DNA from: XYA12-FULL-58-9 sp001798605
Lineage (GTDB): Bacteria; Myxococcota; XYA12-FULL-58-9
DNA: 21,901 bases
Direction of reading: 5' to 3'
Assembly: GCA_036736205.1 (NCBI GenBank)
Contig: DAINMX010000089.1
Span: 1-21,901 of the forward strand
The notes beneath the pieces are model-generated. The model saw only the letters and a list, made by a program, of their open reading frames with translations. It made no database searches and was not told where the DNA came from. This document shows positions 1 through 8,419 of this stretch, piece by piece; within the stretch, counting starts at the first letter, position 1, and the number at the start of each line of letters is the position of its first letter. A program made the position numbers and the translations under genes.

Positions 1-28
1 CTAGGATTCAACAGCAGCGGAAGGAGTC

Positions 29-1399
29 TCAAGCCTCTGGAGGCGGGGCCTCGTCTGGCCCGAGCTCGATTGGCGGCGGCTCGGGTTTGGTGCTGTGATG
101 GTCGGCGTTGGGACAATTGCAAGCTTCCTGGCTGCAGCACTCTTGACTGTCGTTGCCACCGATCTGGATGCCGAAATTGATACCGGTAACGAAGGCGCTG
201 AGGCCGAAAGTTCCCTTGTGGAGCGGTTGGAACGGGATGTCGCCGGTGTCTTGTTCCGTCGGCAGAACGTAGGCAACCGCGAGGTCGAGCCACATACCGG
301 CTGGCAACTTGTAGGTCGCTCCCACCGCCAACTGCTGACGGTCACCGTCGGGCAGAGTGAAGTCGAGGGTCTTGTGGGGAATCGGTGTCTGGTCCCAGGT
401 GTAACCGGCGCGAACATCGAGACCCATCTTGTTGAAAGAGTATTCCACCGCAGCGCGCACCACTGCCGTGTCACGATATTTTTTCGCGGAGATACTGGTG
501 ACGTCGCCAGGCAACTCGATCGCCAGCTCATCGTAGGTCGACCAACCCACCCAGTTGCCGTCGACCTCAATTTCGAGCTCCGGAATGGGGCGATAGGCGA
601 TACCGAATACCATTGAGGGTGGCAGGGTGAGGGCGGTGGAGATGGGGCCGTCCGGCGGAAGCTGGGCCCGGTACGGCGCTGCCATATCGAGGTCGCCGTC
701 GCCTTCGAAGTCGAGCTTGATGGCGCTACGGAAGGCAACGCCAATCGATACGCTCTTGACGGGACGATATTGCAAACCCACACGGCCGCCGACGCCGAAG
801 GCGCTGGCACCCACATCGGTGGTGCCGACGTCGTCGCCAAAGAGAATATCACGCTTGAGGGTGACCGATGATGGCACCAGATCGACGCCGCCGCCGAGCG
901 ACAGTCCCTTGACCCATTGTGACAGGTTCAAGGCCAACACCGGGGACATGAAGTAGGTGGCCAGGGCCTGCTCGCGAATGATGTCGCGGCCCGGGGAGGT
1001 CGCGGGCCAACTGATGCGCAGGCCGAAGGGGGTGTAGAAACCAAAGCCTGCATGGACGAGGTCCGTGATCTCGGCCATGAAATAGGCGTTGGGAGTGTAA
1101 GCGAGGCCAGTGTCGGTCTCGACCTTGACACCCTCGCCTTCGTAAAAGGCGCTTGGCAGAATGAAGTTGACGCCCCCGTAGAAGCTGTAACCATCGGACG
1201 CGGCAACACCTGCGGGATTGTGAAAGATCGCCGAACCATCATCGACTGTTGCGGCGACGGCGTTAGCGCGGCCGCCGGCACCAGCGCCATGGTCGTTGAG
1301 GAAAAAGGCTGCTGCTGAGGCATTGCTCGCGAGCAGGGCTGTGCTGACAAATGCTACCAGAGAAATTCTCATCTGCATCTCCGAGATTAATTTTCGCAT
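29..1399 (-). CDS. fadL: FadL/OmpP1/TodX-family outer-membrane long-chain fatty acid channel
   Basis: Predicted 14-strand outer-membrane beta-barrel that takes up hydrophobic substrates, chiefly long-chain fatty acids. A signal peptide (MRISLVAFVSTALLASNASA) is followed by the FadL-type mature start AAFFLNDHGAGAGGRANAVAATVDDGSAIFHNPAG, read here in pieces: the 'GAGGRANA' hatch and the 'IFHNPAG' motif are family hallmarks. Alternating aromatic barrel strands run to 'GLSAFVTGINFGIQIGG'. I start at the ATG at 1399 because AGGAGGAGG lies 6 nt upstream; a GTG at 1417 is also open. The gene starts about 15 nt inside or after the end of the upstream lipase gene, so the two are almost certainly one transcript. 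Odd point: after the last strand there is a tail of about 35 residues rich in Cys (CCSQEACNC) and Pro. The family is secure; the exact substrate is inferred from the lipase neighbour. Confidence 0.93.
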   Translation of the reverse strand: MRKLISEMQMRISLVAFVSTALLASNASAAAFFLNDHGAGAGGRANAVAATVDDGSAIFHNPAGVAASDGYSFYGGVNFILPSAFYEGEGVKVETDTGLAYTPNAYFMAEITDLVHAGFGFYTPFGLRISWPATSPGRDIIREQALATYFMSPVLALNLSQWVKGLSLGGGVDLVPSSVTLKRDILFGDDVGTTDVGASAFGVGGRVGLQYRPVKSVSIGVAFRSAIKLDFEGDGDLDMAAPYRAQLPPDGPISTALTLPPSMVFGIAYRPIPELEIEVDGNWVGWSTYDELAIELPGDVTSISAKKYRDTAVVRAAVEYSFNKMGLDVRAGYTWDQTPIPHKTLDFTLPDGDRQQLAVGATYKLPAGMWLDLAVAYVLPTEQDTGDIPFQPLHKGTFGLSAFVTGINFGIQIGGNDSQECCSQEACNCPNADHHSTKPEPPPIELGPDEAPPPEA

Positions 1400-1413
1400 G
1401 GTCATCCTCCTCC

Positions 1414-3660
1414 TCACATCAACAGGTTCATGACGAGGTAAGCGATGGCGTCGCCCTGCATCTGCACNNNNNNNNNNNNNNNNNNNNNNNNNNNNNNNNN
1501 NNNNNNNNNNNNNNNNNNNNNNNNNNNNNNNNNNNNNNNNNNNNNNNNNNNNNNNNNNNNNNNNNNNTTCGAATAGAGAATCAACGCCGGAGCCGCCCCC
1601 AAAGCGACTGAGGTTGGTACCGGTTGCACCGTTGCACCGGTGTATTCATTTGCCGCAACCGGCGCAGTCACGCCGAGCAACGCGGCAAGACGCGTGGTGG
1701 CGATATTGGGAACCACCGTGTCATTTGCGACCTCTTGCACCAAGATCGATTTGGCGGCGAGGCCCTTGTAGTAGTTCGCGGGATCTGCCGGGTCGAGGAT
1801 CCAACGGCCCGTCCCCGCAAAGGTCGCCCAACCGGGTTGCTGAGCCCAGGTGTCGGTCATGCAAAGACCCGAGTTTGCGCCATTCCACTTGTCGCCAAAG
1901 AGCACGCCCGAGTCGATGAGACCATCGACCAGGGGGCAGCGCAGCGAGGGGGTGTCGGTGTTTTCGATGATGTCAACCCAACCAGCCCCACCGACGTTGA
2001 AAACCGCAGCGCCGAAGTCACCTGTGGAGCCAACGACCATGCCGCCGAAGATGCCGCCGAGGGACATGCCCATGTAGCCCATCTTGTCGCTGTCAAAGGC
2101 CAAGTCGCCGCAGGGGCTGGCGGCGGTACATGCCTTCACGGCCTCTTTGAGACCGAGGACATCGAGGACCGACTGACGGAAGTTGTCGCGGGTGGCCGCG
2201 AGGTTGGTGGAGAAGATCGGTGCGAAGCACTGGGGCGCCGTGCTGGGGCTCGGGGTGCCGTCACATCCGAGGGCCGCTGCGTCGGTCACCTGCACGGCGC
2301 GGCTGCCGTGGGCCACCCAGTCGATGGCGACGGTGGCGAAGCCGCCCAGGGCAAGCTGCGAAGCGATCGCCATGACATCGTTTTGTGAACGGGTGATGCC
2401 GTGGGCATAAACCACCACGGGGAAACCATCGGAGGGTTCTGCATCGTCTTTGTAGGGGCTGATGCATCCGTCTGCCGCCGGCGAGGTGCAGGGGGTGACG
2501 ATCATGACACGAATGTCTTCGTCGCCGATTGCGCCCGCGGTCGTCGGTGTGCGTGGATGATTCCACGGACCTGGAACCGGATCGCCACCGCTCAACGGGT
2601 TCGGCATTGCCAATTGGTATTGGGTCAAGGTGATGTTGCCGACCTTGACATCGCCGACGGCGTCGCAGGGAAGACCCAAGTCGCACGCGCCACCGAGCAA
2701 ACCATTAATGAAGGCTGGTGCCGGAACAGGGTTGCCCATGGGAGTGCCATTATCCGTCGAGATCGACAACGGTGCGGGCATGCCACTCGGGCCACCGATA
2801 CCGTCGGTGGGAAGAGCTGCGGCAAGGGCCGCGATGGGGGCGGTGGTCGTGTGGGTGTTGAATGACCAACCGACGAGGAACGACTCGCGGGGTTGCCCAC
2901 TCACTGCGGCGAGGGCGGTCATGATCGCGTTGTGGGCATTCCACAACAGGTCGACGCCCAACAGAGTCTCGTAGTCCTCGGCGTCGGTGGCGTCGAGTGG
3001 GGTGCTATGGGCGATGAGGACGCCATCTTCGACGGTGACCGGGTTCTCAGACTGGCGGACCAGCGCCCAAACGTAGGAAGGAATGAACTCAACGGCATCC
3101 GTTGTGGTCACGCCCTCGCGGATGCCAATGGCATAGGTGGAGTTGGGGTCGAGTGGAATCGTCGGCACGATGGCCGCCTGGGGCACCATGGTGGGCGCCG
3201 CGGTGCAGTCGGCTGGATTGAGCCGAGCCTTCAGGCTTTCCACGACCACAAAGGGGACCGCTGTCGGCATGGTCAGGGGCACACCCTTGTCAGCTACCTT
3301 TATATAGACGACGCGATCGAACATCGCCTCGTCGGTGAAGGAGCTGATGTCGAACTCTTCGGTAAAAGTGGCCGTTGATGCGGCTTGGTAGGTGCCAAAG
3401 CCGTCGAGGGTGTTGAGCACCATGGTGCGCAACATCGTGGTGGTCGGCGTCTCGCACGCCTGCTCCGGTATGGTGACAATCCCATTGGCCGGGTTGATAA
3501 CCAAATTGTTGGGCGATGGCAGGATACCGTTGCCTGGATCGAACTCCAGCGTCGGCCCGTCCATCGTGCCCAACGTGTCGGCCAGCTCGCCAGCGTCTAG
3601 CTCGATCTCCGGCGCGCAGGCGCATGCACACACAGTTAAACCAATAATGAAACGTCTCAT
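1414..3660 (-). CDS. VolA/Pla-1-type surface lipoprotein phospholipase (alpha/beta hydrolase), interrupted by an assembly gap
   Basis: Predicted surface lipase/lysophospholipase that releases fatty acids from external lipids. The N terminus (MRRFIIGLTVCACACAPEIE) is a lipoprotein signal with a Cys-rich lipobox. Residues about 35-360 resemble the bacterial virulence-factor lipase N-terminal domain; residues about 385-660 are an alpha/beta hydrolase. Visible catalytic features are HG (420-421, oxyanion region), GMSLGG with Ser533 as nucleophile, and Asp647 in NDTVVPN. The catalytic His is not seen and should fall in the 100-N gap. After the gap the frame ends in VQMQGDAIAYLVMNLLM, the expected family C terminus, but real gap length is unknown, so in-frame continuity is not proven. 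In Vibrio cholerae, VolA is co-transcribed with a fadL gene; the same pairing is seen here, supporting the call. The start at 3660 has only a weak GGGGG ribosome site. Confidence 0.85.
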   Translation of the reverse strand: MRRFIIGLTVCACACAPEIELDAGELADTLGTMDGPTLEFDPGNGILPSPNNLVINPANGIVTIPEQACETPTTTMLRTMVLNTLDGFGTYQAASTATFTEEFDISSFTDEAMFDRVVYIKVADKGVPLTMPTAVPFVVVESLKARLNPADCTAAPTMVPQAAIVPTIPLDPNSTYAIGIREGVTTTDAVEFIPSYVWALVRQSENPVTVEDGVLIAHSTPLDATDAEDYETLLGVDLLWNAHNAIMTALAAVSGQPRESFLVGWSFNTHTTTAPIAALAAALPTDGIGGPSGMPAPLSISTDNGTPMGNPVPAPAFINGLLGGACDLGLPCDAVGDVKVGNITLTQYQLAMPNPLSGGDPVPGPWNHPRTPTTAGAIGDEDIRVMIVTPCTSPAADGCISPYKDDAEPSDGFPVVVYAHGITRSQNDVMAIASQLALGGFATVAIDWVAHGSRAVQVTDAAALGCDGTPSPSTAPQCFAPIFSTNLAATRDNFRQSVLDVLGLKEAVKACTAASPCGDLAFDSDKMGYMGMSLGGIFGGMVVGSTGDFGAAVFNVGGAGWVDIIENTDTPSLRCPLVDGLIDSGVLFGDKWNGANSGLCMTDTWAQQPGWATFAGTGRWILDPADPANYYKGLAAKSILVQEVANDTVVPNIATTRLAALLGVTAPVAANEYTGATVQPVPTSVALGAAPALILYSXXXXXXXXXXXXXXXXXXXXXXXXXXXXXXXXXXVQMQGDAIAYLVMNLLM
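1468..1567. other. Assembly gap (100 Ns)
   Basis: A run of exactly 100 N characters inside the C-terminal part of the lipase gene. The round length suggests a scaffolding placeholder and not a measured distance. Confidence 0.98.
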
Positions 3661-3943
3661 GGAACCCCCGGTTGCTTGGGCCGCCCTGGACGAACGGCTG
3701 AGCGTGTTCAGTGAAAACAGATGATTGAAAACACATGTTTGTGTCTCGTCTGAACACTGAGGTCAAGCAAAAGAAGTTGGGTGGGCGACATCTTTGGGGC
3801 GACTTCTTTGGGACGACCATTTCGGGACGACCTCTTTTGGTGGTTTTGTTTTGGCGACGGTCCCAAAGGCCACGGGTGGAGAGATTGTGGAGAGATTTTG
3901 TCCGTTTGTTAGCCGGTCGTGGCAATGGTATGGCTGTCGCACC
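3661..3943. other. Divergent intergenic region between lipase and lamin-tail lipoprotein genes
   Basis: 283 bp between two divergently transcribed lipoprotein genes. Open frames crossing it have no recognisable protein content. It must hold the promoters of both transcripts, but I see no convincing -35/-10 pair. The only clear structure is the 14-bp tandem array at 3784-3854. Confidence 0.6.
3784..3854. repeat. Imperfect 14-bp tandem repeat array, about 5 units
   Basis: Units begin at 3784 (ggcgacatctttgg), 3798 (ggcgacttctttgg), 3812 (gacgaccatttcgg), 3826 (gacgacctcttttgg, 15 bp) and 3841 (tggttttgttttgg, diverged). The first four share a GRCGAC...TTTNGG pattern. The array lies between the starts of two divergent genes, so helically phased binding sites are possible, but no function is shown. 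Confidence 0.75.
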
Positions 3944-5506
3944 ATGCGGCAAAATCAATCTCTCATTTTGACGGTGCTGGTCGGCGTCGTGGGTTGCAAC
4001 ACCCGCGAGTTCGGCAGCAGTGTCGGTCGTCCGGCCTCCGATCCTGTGGAGCGTCCAGGCATATCGCCTTTGGTCATCGGCGAGATTTACGTGGCAGATG
4101 CGCCGAGCGCGCAGTTTGTCGAGCTTGTCACCCGGCAAACCGATGAGACGGTAGACCTCACCGGTTACTCGCTGTGTGGTGCCGCAAGCTGCATCACTGT
4201 TGCTGGCGAGCTCACCTCTATCGGTACCTACGACATCGCCGAGCTCGCTCTCAACGCGTCCTTTGGTGAGCTGGCCGTGGTTGATGACACCGGTGAGGTC
4301 GCGGCTTATGTTGCCTGGGGTGCGGAGCCGACGGTTTTCAATTCACCGTGGATGGCCCGGGCGGTGGCTCGTGGCGTCACCCAGGCCGGCTCCTTTGCCG
4401 CCCTGCCATTTCCTATGCCAGACGGCGTGGCCGTTGTCTTTGACAGCGACAACTGCGACGCCGCGACCTGTGGATGTGCTTCGCCCTCGCGTGGAAACGA
4501 CGACCGAGAGCTCACTTTGAGTCTCTGCCCCGAGACGCGCGTTTCACTCGAGCTCAATGAGTTGTGGACCAACGGTGAGAGCAGCTGGGTGGAAATCTAC
4601 AACGCCTCTCTCGAGGCGATCTCCCTAGCTGGCGTGCGTCTGTGCCAGTTGCCGAGTTGTATTGTCTTTGCGGACCAGCACCTGGAGGCGGATGCCTACC
4701 TGGTTGTTCACCTCGGTGTGGAAGCGCCCGCGACTCCTGCGGACAACGCCGTCTACTTCGCCAACGCAAGGCCCCTGGTGTTGGGTGGCGAGCTGGTGCT
4801 GTTGGCGCCCGGCGGCACCGACGTGTCAGCGGAGGCCGAAGCGTTTTTGTCGTTTGTGCGTTTTGGATCCACCACGGCGACGTTATCGCGCACCGCGATA
4901 GTCGCGGGGTTGTGGCCGGATCTGTTGGCCACCGCACGCATACCATCGTTTGAGAATGAGGCCCTCAGTCGCAGCTCAGTCGCAGAAAACGGCGCAGACA
5001 CTTGGCAACCAGTGGCCATCGAAGAAGGTGGCAACTATGTCGCCGGCACCCCAGGGAGCGTGAATCCTGACGTCAGTGCGGCGAGTGACGCATGGTATTC
5101 TTGCTCTTTCCCGAGGCCGTGGCGTGTTGCACCAGCCTCCGAGCTGGTTATGCATACCATCCAAAGCTCGGGCATCGAAATCGTCAACCGCAGCGGCGAA
5201 GACATTGACCTCACCGATTGGGTGCTGGAGGTCGACGGTGTGGCCATACCGCTGATTGAAAACACACTCGAGACCTTGGGCACGTTGTCTATTGAGCAAA
5301 CGCTGACGGCCGATCACGAGCTTTGCTTGCTGCACGCCGGGGTCCTCCGGCAGTTCGTCCTCCTCGGTGCTCCCAGCACCTCGACCAGGCTCGAAGAGGC
5401 CGTCGATGCCGGTGTTTGGCCACTCGATCGTTGCAGTCTGACCTTCGACCACACCCTCATCCTCCGCACTGGTGAGACGGGTCAAAGCCCCGCAGACTAC
5501 CGCTGA
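3944..5506 (+). CDS. Secreted lipoprotein with lamin-tail-like (LTD) domains
   Basis: 520-residue predicted lipoprotein. Start chosen at the ATG at 3944 because it opens a short lipoprotein signal, MRQNQSLILTVLVGVVGC, with lipobox VVGC and acylated Cys18; an upstream ATG at 3794 would place 50 non-signal residues first. Three lamin-tail-like repeats are readable. The first is about 45-130 (GEIYVAD...QFVELV...VDLTGYSLC). The second is about 204-300 (NELWTNGESSWVEIYN...ISLAGVRLC). The third, more degenerate, is about 402-480 (MHTIQSSGIEIVNRSGEDIDLTDWVL). The segment GNYVAGTPGSVN near 363-374 is typical of the ends of such domains. Such proteins are common in myxobacterial genomes and are generally uncharacterised, so I assign no molecular role. 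It is divergent from the lipase and convergent, 23 bp apart, with the next gene. Confidence 0.85.
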   Translation: MRQNQSLILTVLVGVVGCNTREFGSSVGRPASDPVERPGISPLVIGEIYVADAPSAQFVELVTRQTDETVDLTGYSLCGAASCITVAGELTSIGTYDIAELALNASFGELAVVDDTGEVAAYVAWGAEPTVFNSPWMARAVARGVTQAGSFAALPFPMPDGVAVVFDSDNCDAATCGCASPSRGNDDRELTLSLCPETRVSLELNELWTNGESSWVEIYNASLEAISLAGVRLCQLPSCIVFADQHLEADAYLVVHLGVEAPATPADNAVYFANARPLVLGGELVLLAPGGTDVSAEAEAFLSFVRFGSTTATLSRTAIVAGLWPDLLATARIPSFENEALSRSSVAENGADTWQPVAIEEGGNYVAGTPGSVNPDVSAASDAWYSCSFPRPWRVAPASELVMHTIQSSGIEIVNRSGEDIDLTDWVLEVDGVAIPLIENTLETLGTLSIEQTLTADHELCLLHAGVLRQFVLLGAPSTSTRLEEAVDAGVWPLDRCSLTFDHTLILRTGETGQSPADYR

Positions 5507-5529
5507 GACTGTGTTTCTGACAACGACCC

Positions 5530-8256
5530 TTAGAATTTCACCGCGAACGTCTCGAGAGCCTGGCTATGAACGAAGTCTACTTCAATCTCCCAGACTCCGT
5601 CGTCTGCGCGCCAAGCTCGCCATTGTTCCCGTGTCAACTCGTGATCGCCACAGAAAACCATCCGTGGCTGCTTGGGCGCCACAATGCGGAACTGACTTTG
5701 ATGGCCAGCGAACGCTTCCAACGTGATGTTCAGTTCCGTCTCTAATCCTATGAATCGAGCGTCCTTTATCGCAGACTCAGCCGTCGCCACATAGGGTATC
5801 TCGGGTCGTCCCATCTCGATTTCGATGCTGTCGAGAACCTCCAGTGACGAGGGGACAACCGCCGATGGGAGTCTTTTTCCATCGTAACAAATGCTCTTGA
5901 TGCGTTCTGCCTTGCCCGAAATCGAAACGGCAACCTCGCCCTTGCCCCAATGGAAGGATAGCGCCGCCCCTTTGTCCCCGTTGGGGACAAAGGGATCAAA
6001 CGAAACATTCCAGGCATTCTCCCGCAGCCCAAGCAAATGATAGAGGCAATACAAATACCAACTGGCAGCCCAGAGGAATTGCGGCTTGTCTACCTGCCCG
6101 CGAAGCGCTGGGTCATCGGCTGTGGTACGAACTTCATAGAAGGCTGGCTGTCCGTTGGGTCCGTCCATAATGCCATCAATGGCCATGAGCTTGCGCATGG
6201 ATTCGTAGGCGGCCTGTTTTTCCCCTACGCCGAGTCGAGCGAGTTGCAGCCACGCCGTTCCTTGGCACCACGAGCCGTTGAAATAGTAACCCTGTTTACC
6301 CACCGCCTCGACATCGTACCGCATCTTCTCGGCCATTGTCGGGTCGCAGAAATCGTTGGGATAAACGTTGGATACCCCCAAATCTGGGTCTAACAACACC
6401 GACTCTGCGGTCTTCACCAGGGACCGGCTCTTCTGCTGATCCAGTGAGCCAAAATGTGCGGCGAGAAGAGAACCTATGTAGAAATGTTCATCCAATTGGC
6501 CGTGGTTGTAATTCATCAGATACTGTTTATCTTCATCCCAAAGCTTGCCGCTGAGATTTTGCTCCAAGGTCTGAGCCGTCTTCTCCAACTCCAAGAGACG
6601 AGGACCATGCTTGCCCAGTGAAGCAGCCAAGGACACAAATTCTTTTAGGGAGCGGATGGCCAGTACTGTCATGTATGAACGCGCGCCGTAACAGTCACCG
6701 ATGTCCCACCAATCGGGTCGAAAAGCGTGGATCAGCCCGTCTTCGAAATGATGAAGCATGGACTCAATGCTCTTTTCCAGGGTGGGATAGATCTTCTCCA
6801 GCGTGGTCCGATCAGTTGTATGCTTGAAGTACCGAGCAGAGTTCAGGACAAACCAAAAGTGATTCCAGTTGTCGTTCCTCGCCGATTCCACAAAGAGTTT
6901 GTTGTCTTTCCAATAATAGGCGTGAGGGATCTCGCCCTTCTCGTTGATGAGTTCAACGAGAAACAGCAGGAAGTCGCGCACACTTTGTGGATCAAAATAC
7001 TGTGCCGCCAGTTTCGAAACGGAGATATCATGAGTATATCCGTCAGGGTACTCTGCGGGACAAGGCATCGGCATCTTGACGCCATTGAGCCAATGTTGGT
7101 TGGCTGCCATAACGGCTTTGGCAGCGCCTACTGTTCTGTCCAAACGGTCATCGCCACTGCGCAAGGTCCCCGTGTTCGCGTATCGCTGAACCGAGTCCTC
7201 ATACTGCGCAACGTCTTCAACGAAGCCGTCGCGGAAAGCCTTCGCCGTGGCGCTCTCATTTCCTTCGACGCAGGGACCGATGAGCTGGAGGACACGCAAC
7301 TCGCCCTCGGGTTCGAGTACCTTGTGGTAGGTGAACGATGCGCATGCATCAGACGAAGATGAAAGCGATGCTTCCCCTGGCAGAAATTGGAACCCCGCCG
7401 ACTGTGGAACAAAGGGTGGCTCTCCAGCATTGGTGACCACCAGTGCCGTATCGCCGGCTGTCTCACTGTCGTAGTGCGCAACGCACGTCTGCTGCTGGTC
7501 GAGAGTAGCGATGCGAAGAGCGGCTGTCTGTTGATCGGCGTGGCTCGGGCGAATGGTGGTGTCCAAGCTCGTAAGAAAACGAACGGGAACCTTCGTTTTC
7601 GCATGATTGGTGATGGTCCATTGAACGACTGTGCAAGGCAGGTCCTGGCAAAACTGATAACTCACCTGCACTGTATAGTTTTCGGTTTGTCTTTGCATGA
7701 CGACGTGCGTGGGATCCAACTCCACACACTCAAATTGCCCCAAGTCGAACTCAAACAGCGGTTGCTCACCAAATTGCAGGCCGGCCCTGAATACCTTGGA
7801 CTGGTGACGATCCCAATAGCATGCACTCTGTTCAATCGTGAACAGAGGCGTCTGAGGCCGGGAATCCAAAGTGTGCGGTGTGCCGAAAAAAGCCAAACGA
7901 CTTGGCAGTGGCGACCCGCGATGCAGCTCCACTGAAGACCAAGGACCGCCCACCTCAACCTGGTGTAGTTGCCCCAGGGGACGATCGGTATACGAAATCT
8001 TCAACGGCACCGGTACAGCAGATTTCAGACAATGAGACCGTACCCACTGAACTGTGGGCTCGCCCTCTTTTTGCGCGACCAGGAACTCTTGAAGGCCGGG
8101 AATAGGGATGTCGCCTGGTGGTGCTACGATGTTCTCAAAACGCGCCTCGTCCCCTTGGACGTTCTTCAAAGGCGACTCTTTGCCCCCCGTTTCATCGACG
8201 AACCGTAGGCGCTCTGAGAAGCGGTTCGTTCCTACCGGGCAGGTGTGGTTGGCCAT
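5530..8256 (-). CDS. Large (alpha/alpha)6-barrel glycoside hydrolase/phosphorylase-like enzyme
   Basis: 908-residue protein without signal peptide, so probably cytoplasmic. Residues about 90-330 are beta-rich and look like the N-terminal super-sandwich of GH94/GH63-type enzymes; residues about 370-750 look like the six-hairpin (alpha/alpha)6 barrel. Motifs seen include YPDGYTHD (403-410), NDNWNHFW (461-468), RPDWWDIGD (513-521, carrying a plausible general acid Asp515), GYYFNGSWCQGTAW (the 'YxNGxxW' loop of this clan) and GPNGQPAFYE (699-708). A small beta domain follows. It could be a debranching-type glucosidase or a disaccharide phosphorylase; the sequence alone does not let me choose. GAAAG lies just upstream of the ATG at 8256. 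It follows the phosphoketolase gene on the same strand after 163 bp, which suggests sugar catabolism. Confidence 0.7.
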   Translation of the reverse strand: MANHTCPVGTNRFSERLRFVDETGGKESPLKNVQGDEARFENIVAPPGDIPIPGLQEFLVAQKEGEPTVQWVRSHCLKSAVPVPLKISYTDRPLGQLHQVEVGGPWSSVELHRGSPLPSRLAFFGTPHTLDSRPQTPLFTIEQSACYWDRHQSKVFRAGLQFGEQPLFEFDLGQFECVELDPTHVVMQRQTENYTVQVSYQFCQDLPCTVVQWTITNHAKTKVPVRFLTSLDTTIRPSHADQQTAALRIATLDQQQTCVAHYDSETAGDTALVVTNAGEPPFVPQSAGFQFLPGEASLSSSSDACASFTYHKVLEPEGELRVLQLIGPCVEGNESATAKAFRDGFVEDVAQYEDSVQRYANTGTLRSGDDRLDRTVGAAKAVMAANQHWLNGVKMPMPCPAEYPDGYTHDISVSKLAAQYFDPQSVRDFLLFLVELINEKGEIPHAYYWKDNKLFVESARNDNWNHFWFVLNSARYFKHTTDRTTLEKIYPTLEKSIESMLHHFEDGLIHAFRPDWWDIGDCYGARSYMTVLAIRSLKEFVSLAASLGKHGPRLLELEKTAQTLEQNLSGKLWDEDKQYLMNYNHGQLDEHFYIGSLLAAHFGSLDQQKSRSLVKTAESVLLDPDLGVSNVYPNDFCDPTMAEKMRYDVEAVGKQGYYFNGSWCQGTAWLQLARLGVGEKQAAYESMRKLMAIDGIMDGPNGQPAFYEVRTTADDPALRGQVDKPQFLWAASWYLYCLYHLLGLRENAWNVSFDPFVPNGDKGAALSFHWGKGEVAVSISGKAERIKSICYDGKRLPSAVVPSSLEVLDSIEIEMGRPEIPYVATAESAIKDARFIGLETELNITLEAFAGHQSQFRIVAPKQPRMVFCGDHELTREQWRAWRADDGVWEIEVDFVHSQALETFAVKF

Positions 8257-8338
8257 TTTCTTTCAAAATCCCACGGTTGATTGCCAGAAACGACTGCTTA
8301 GGGTGAACAATGTCATACTTGACGACCGTTTGCACACC

Positions 8339-8351
8339 GTTAACCGTTAAC
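8339..8351. promoter_or_regulatory. Twin GTTAAC palindromes, candidate operator
   Basis: Two GTTAAC palindromes separated by one base (GTTAACCGTTAAC), also readable as a CCGTTAA tandem repeat. They lie about 83 bp upstream of the ATG of the six-hairpin enzyme gene. The position suits a repressor site; no regulator is identified. Confidence 0.3.
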
Positions 8352-8388
8352 GTTGCCAAAATCACAGCGGGATGGAACTCCTGTGTCC

Positions 8389-8408
8389 ATGCGCTGCCCT
8401 TGGCGCAT
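8389..8408 (-). terminator. Possible hairpin after the phosphoketolase gene
   Basis: ATGCGC and GCGCAT arms (6 bp) flank an 8-nt loop, 11 bp past the phosphoketolase stop codon. There is no U-tract on the minus strand, so this could be RNA 3'-end protection or chance and not an intrinsic terminator. Confidence 0.25.
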
Positions 8409-8419
8409 CAATTGGCAGC

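Noticed and set aside
3784..3854. CRISPR-like array
   Set aside because: Units are contiguous 14-mers without spacers and no cas genes are near; a tandem repeat is the right description.
3290..4138. Minus-strand frame of 282 codons across the lipase start and intergenic region
   Set aside because: It overlaps two supported genes in other frames and has no coherent protein features.
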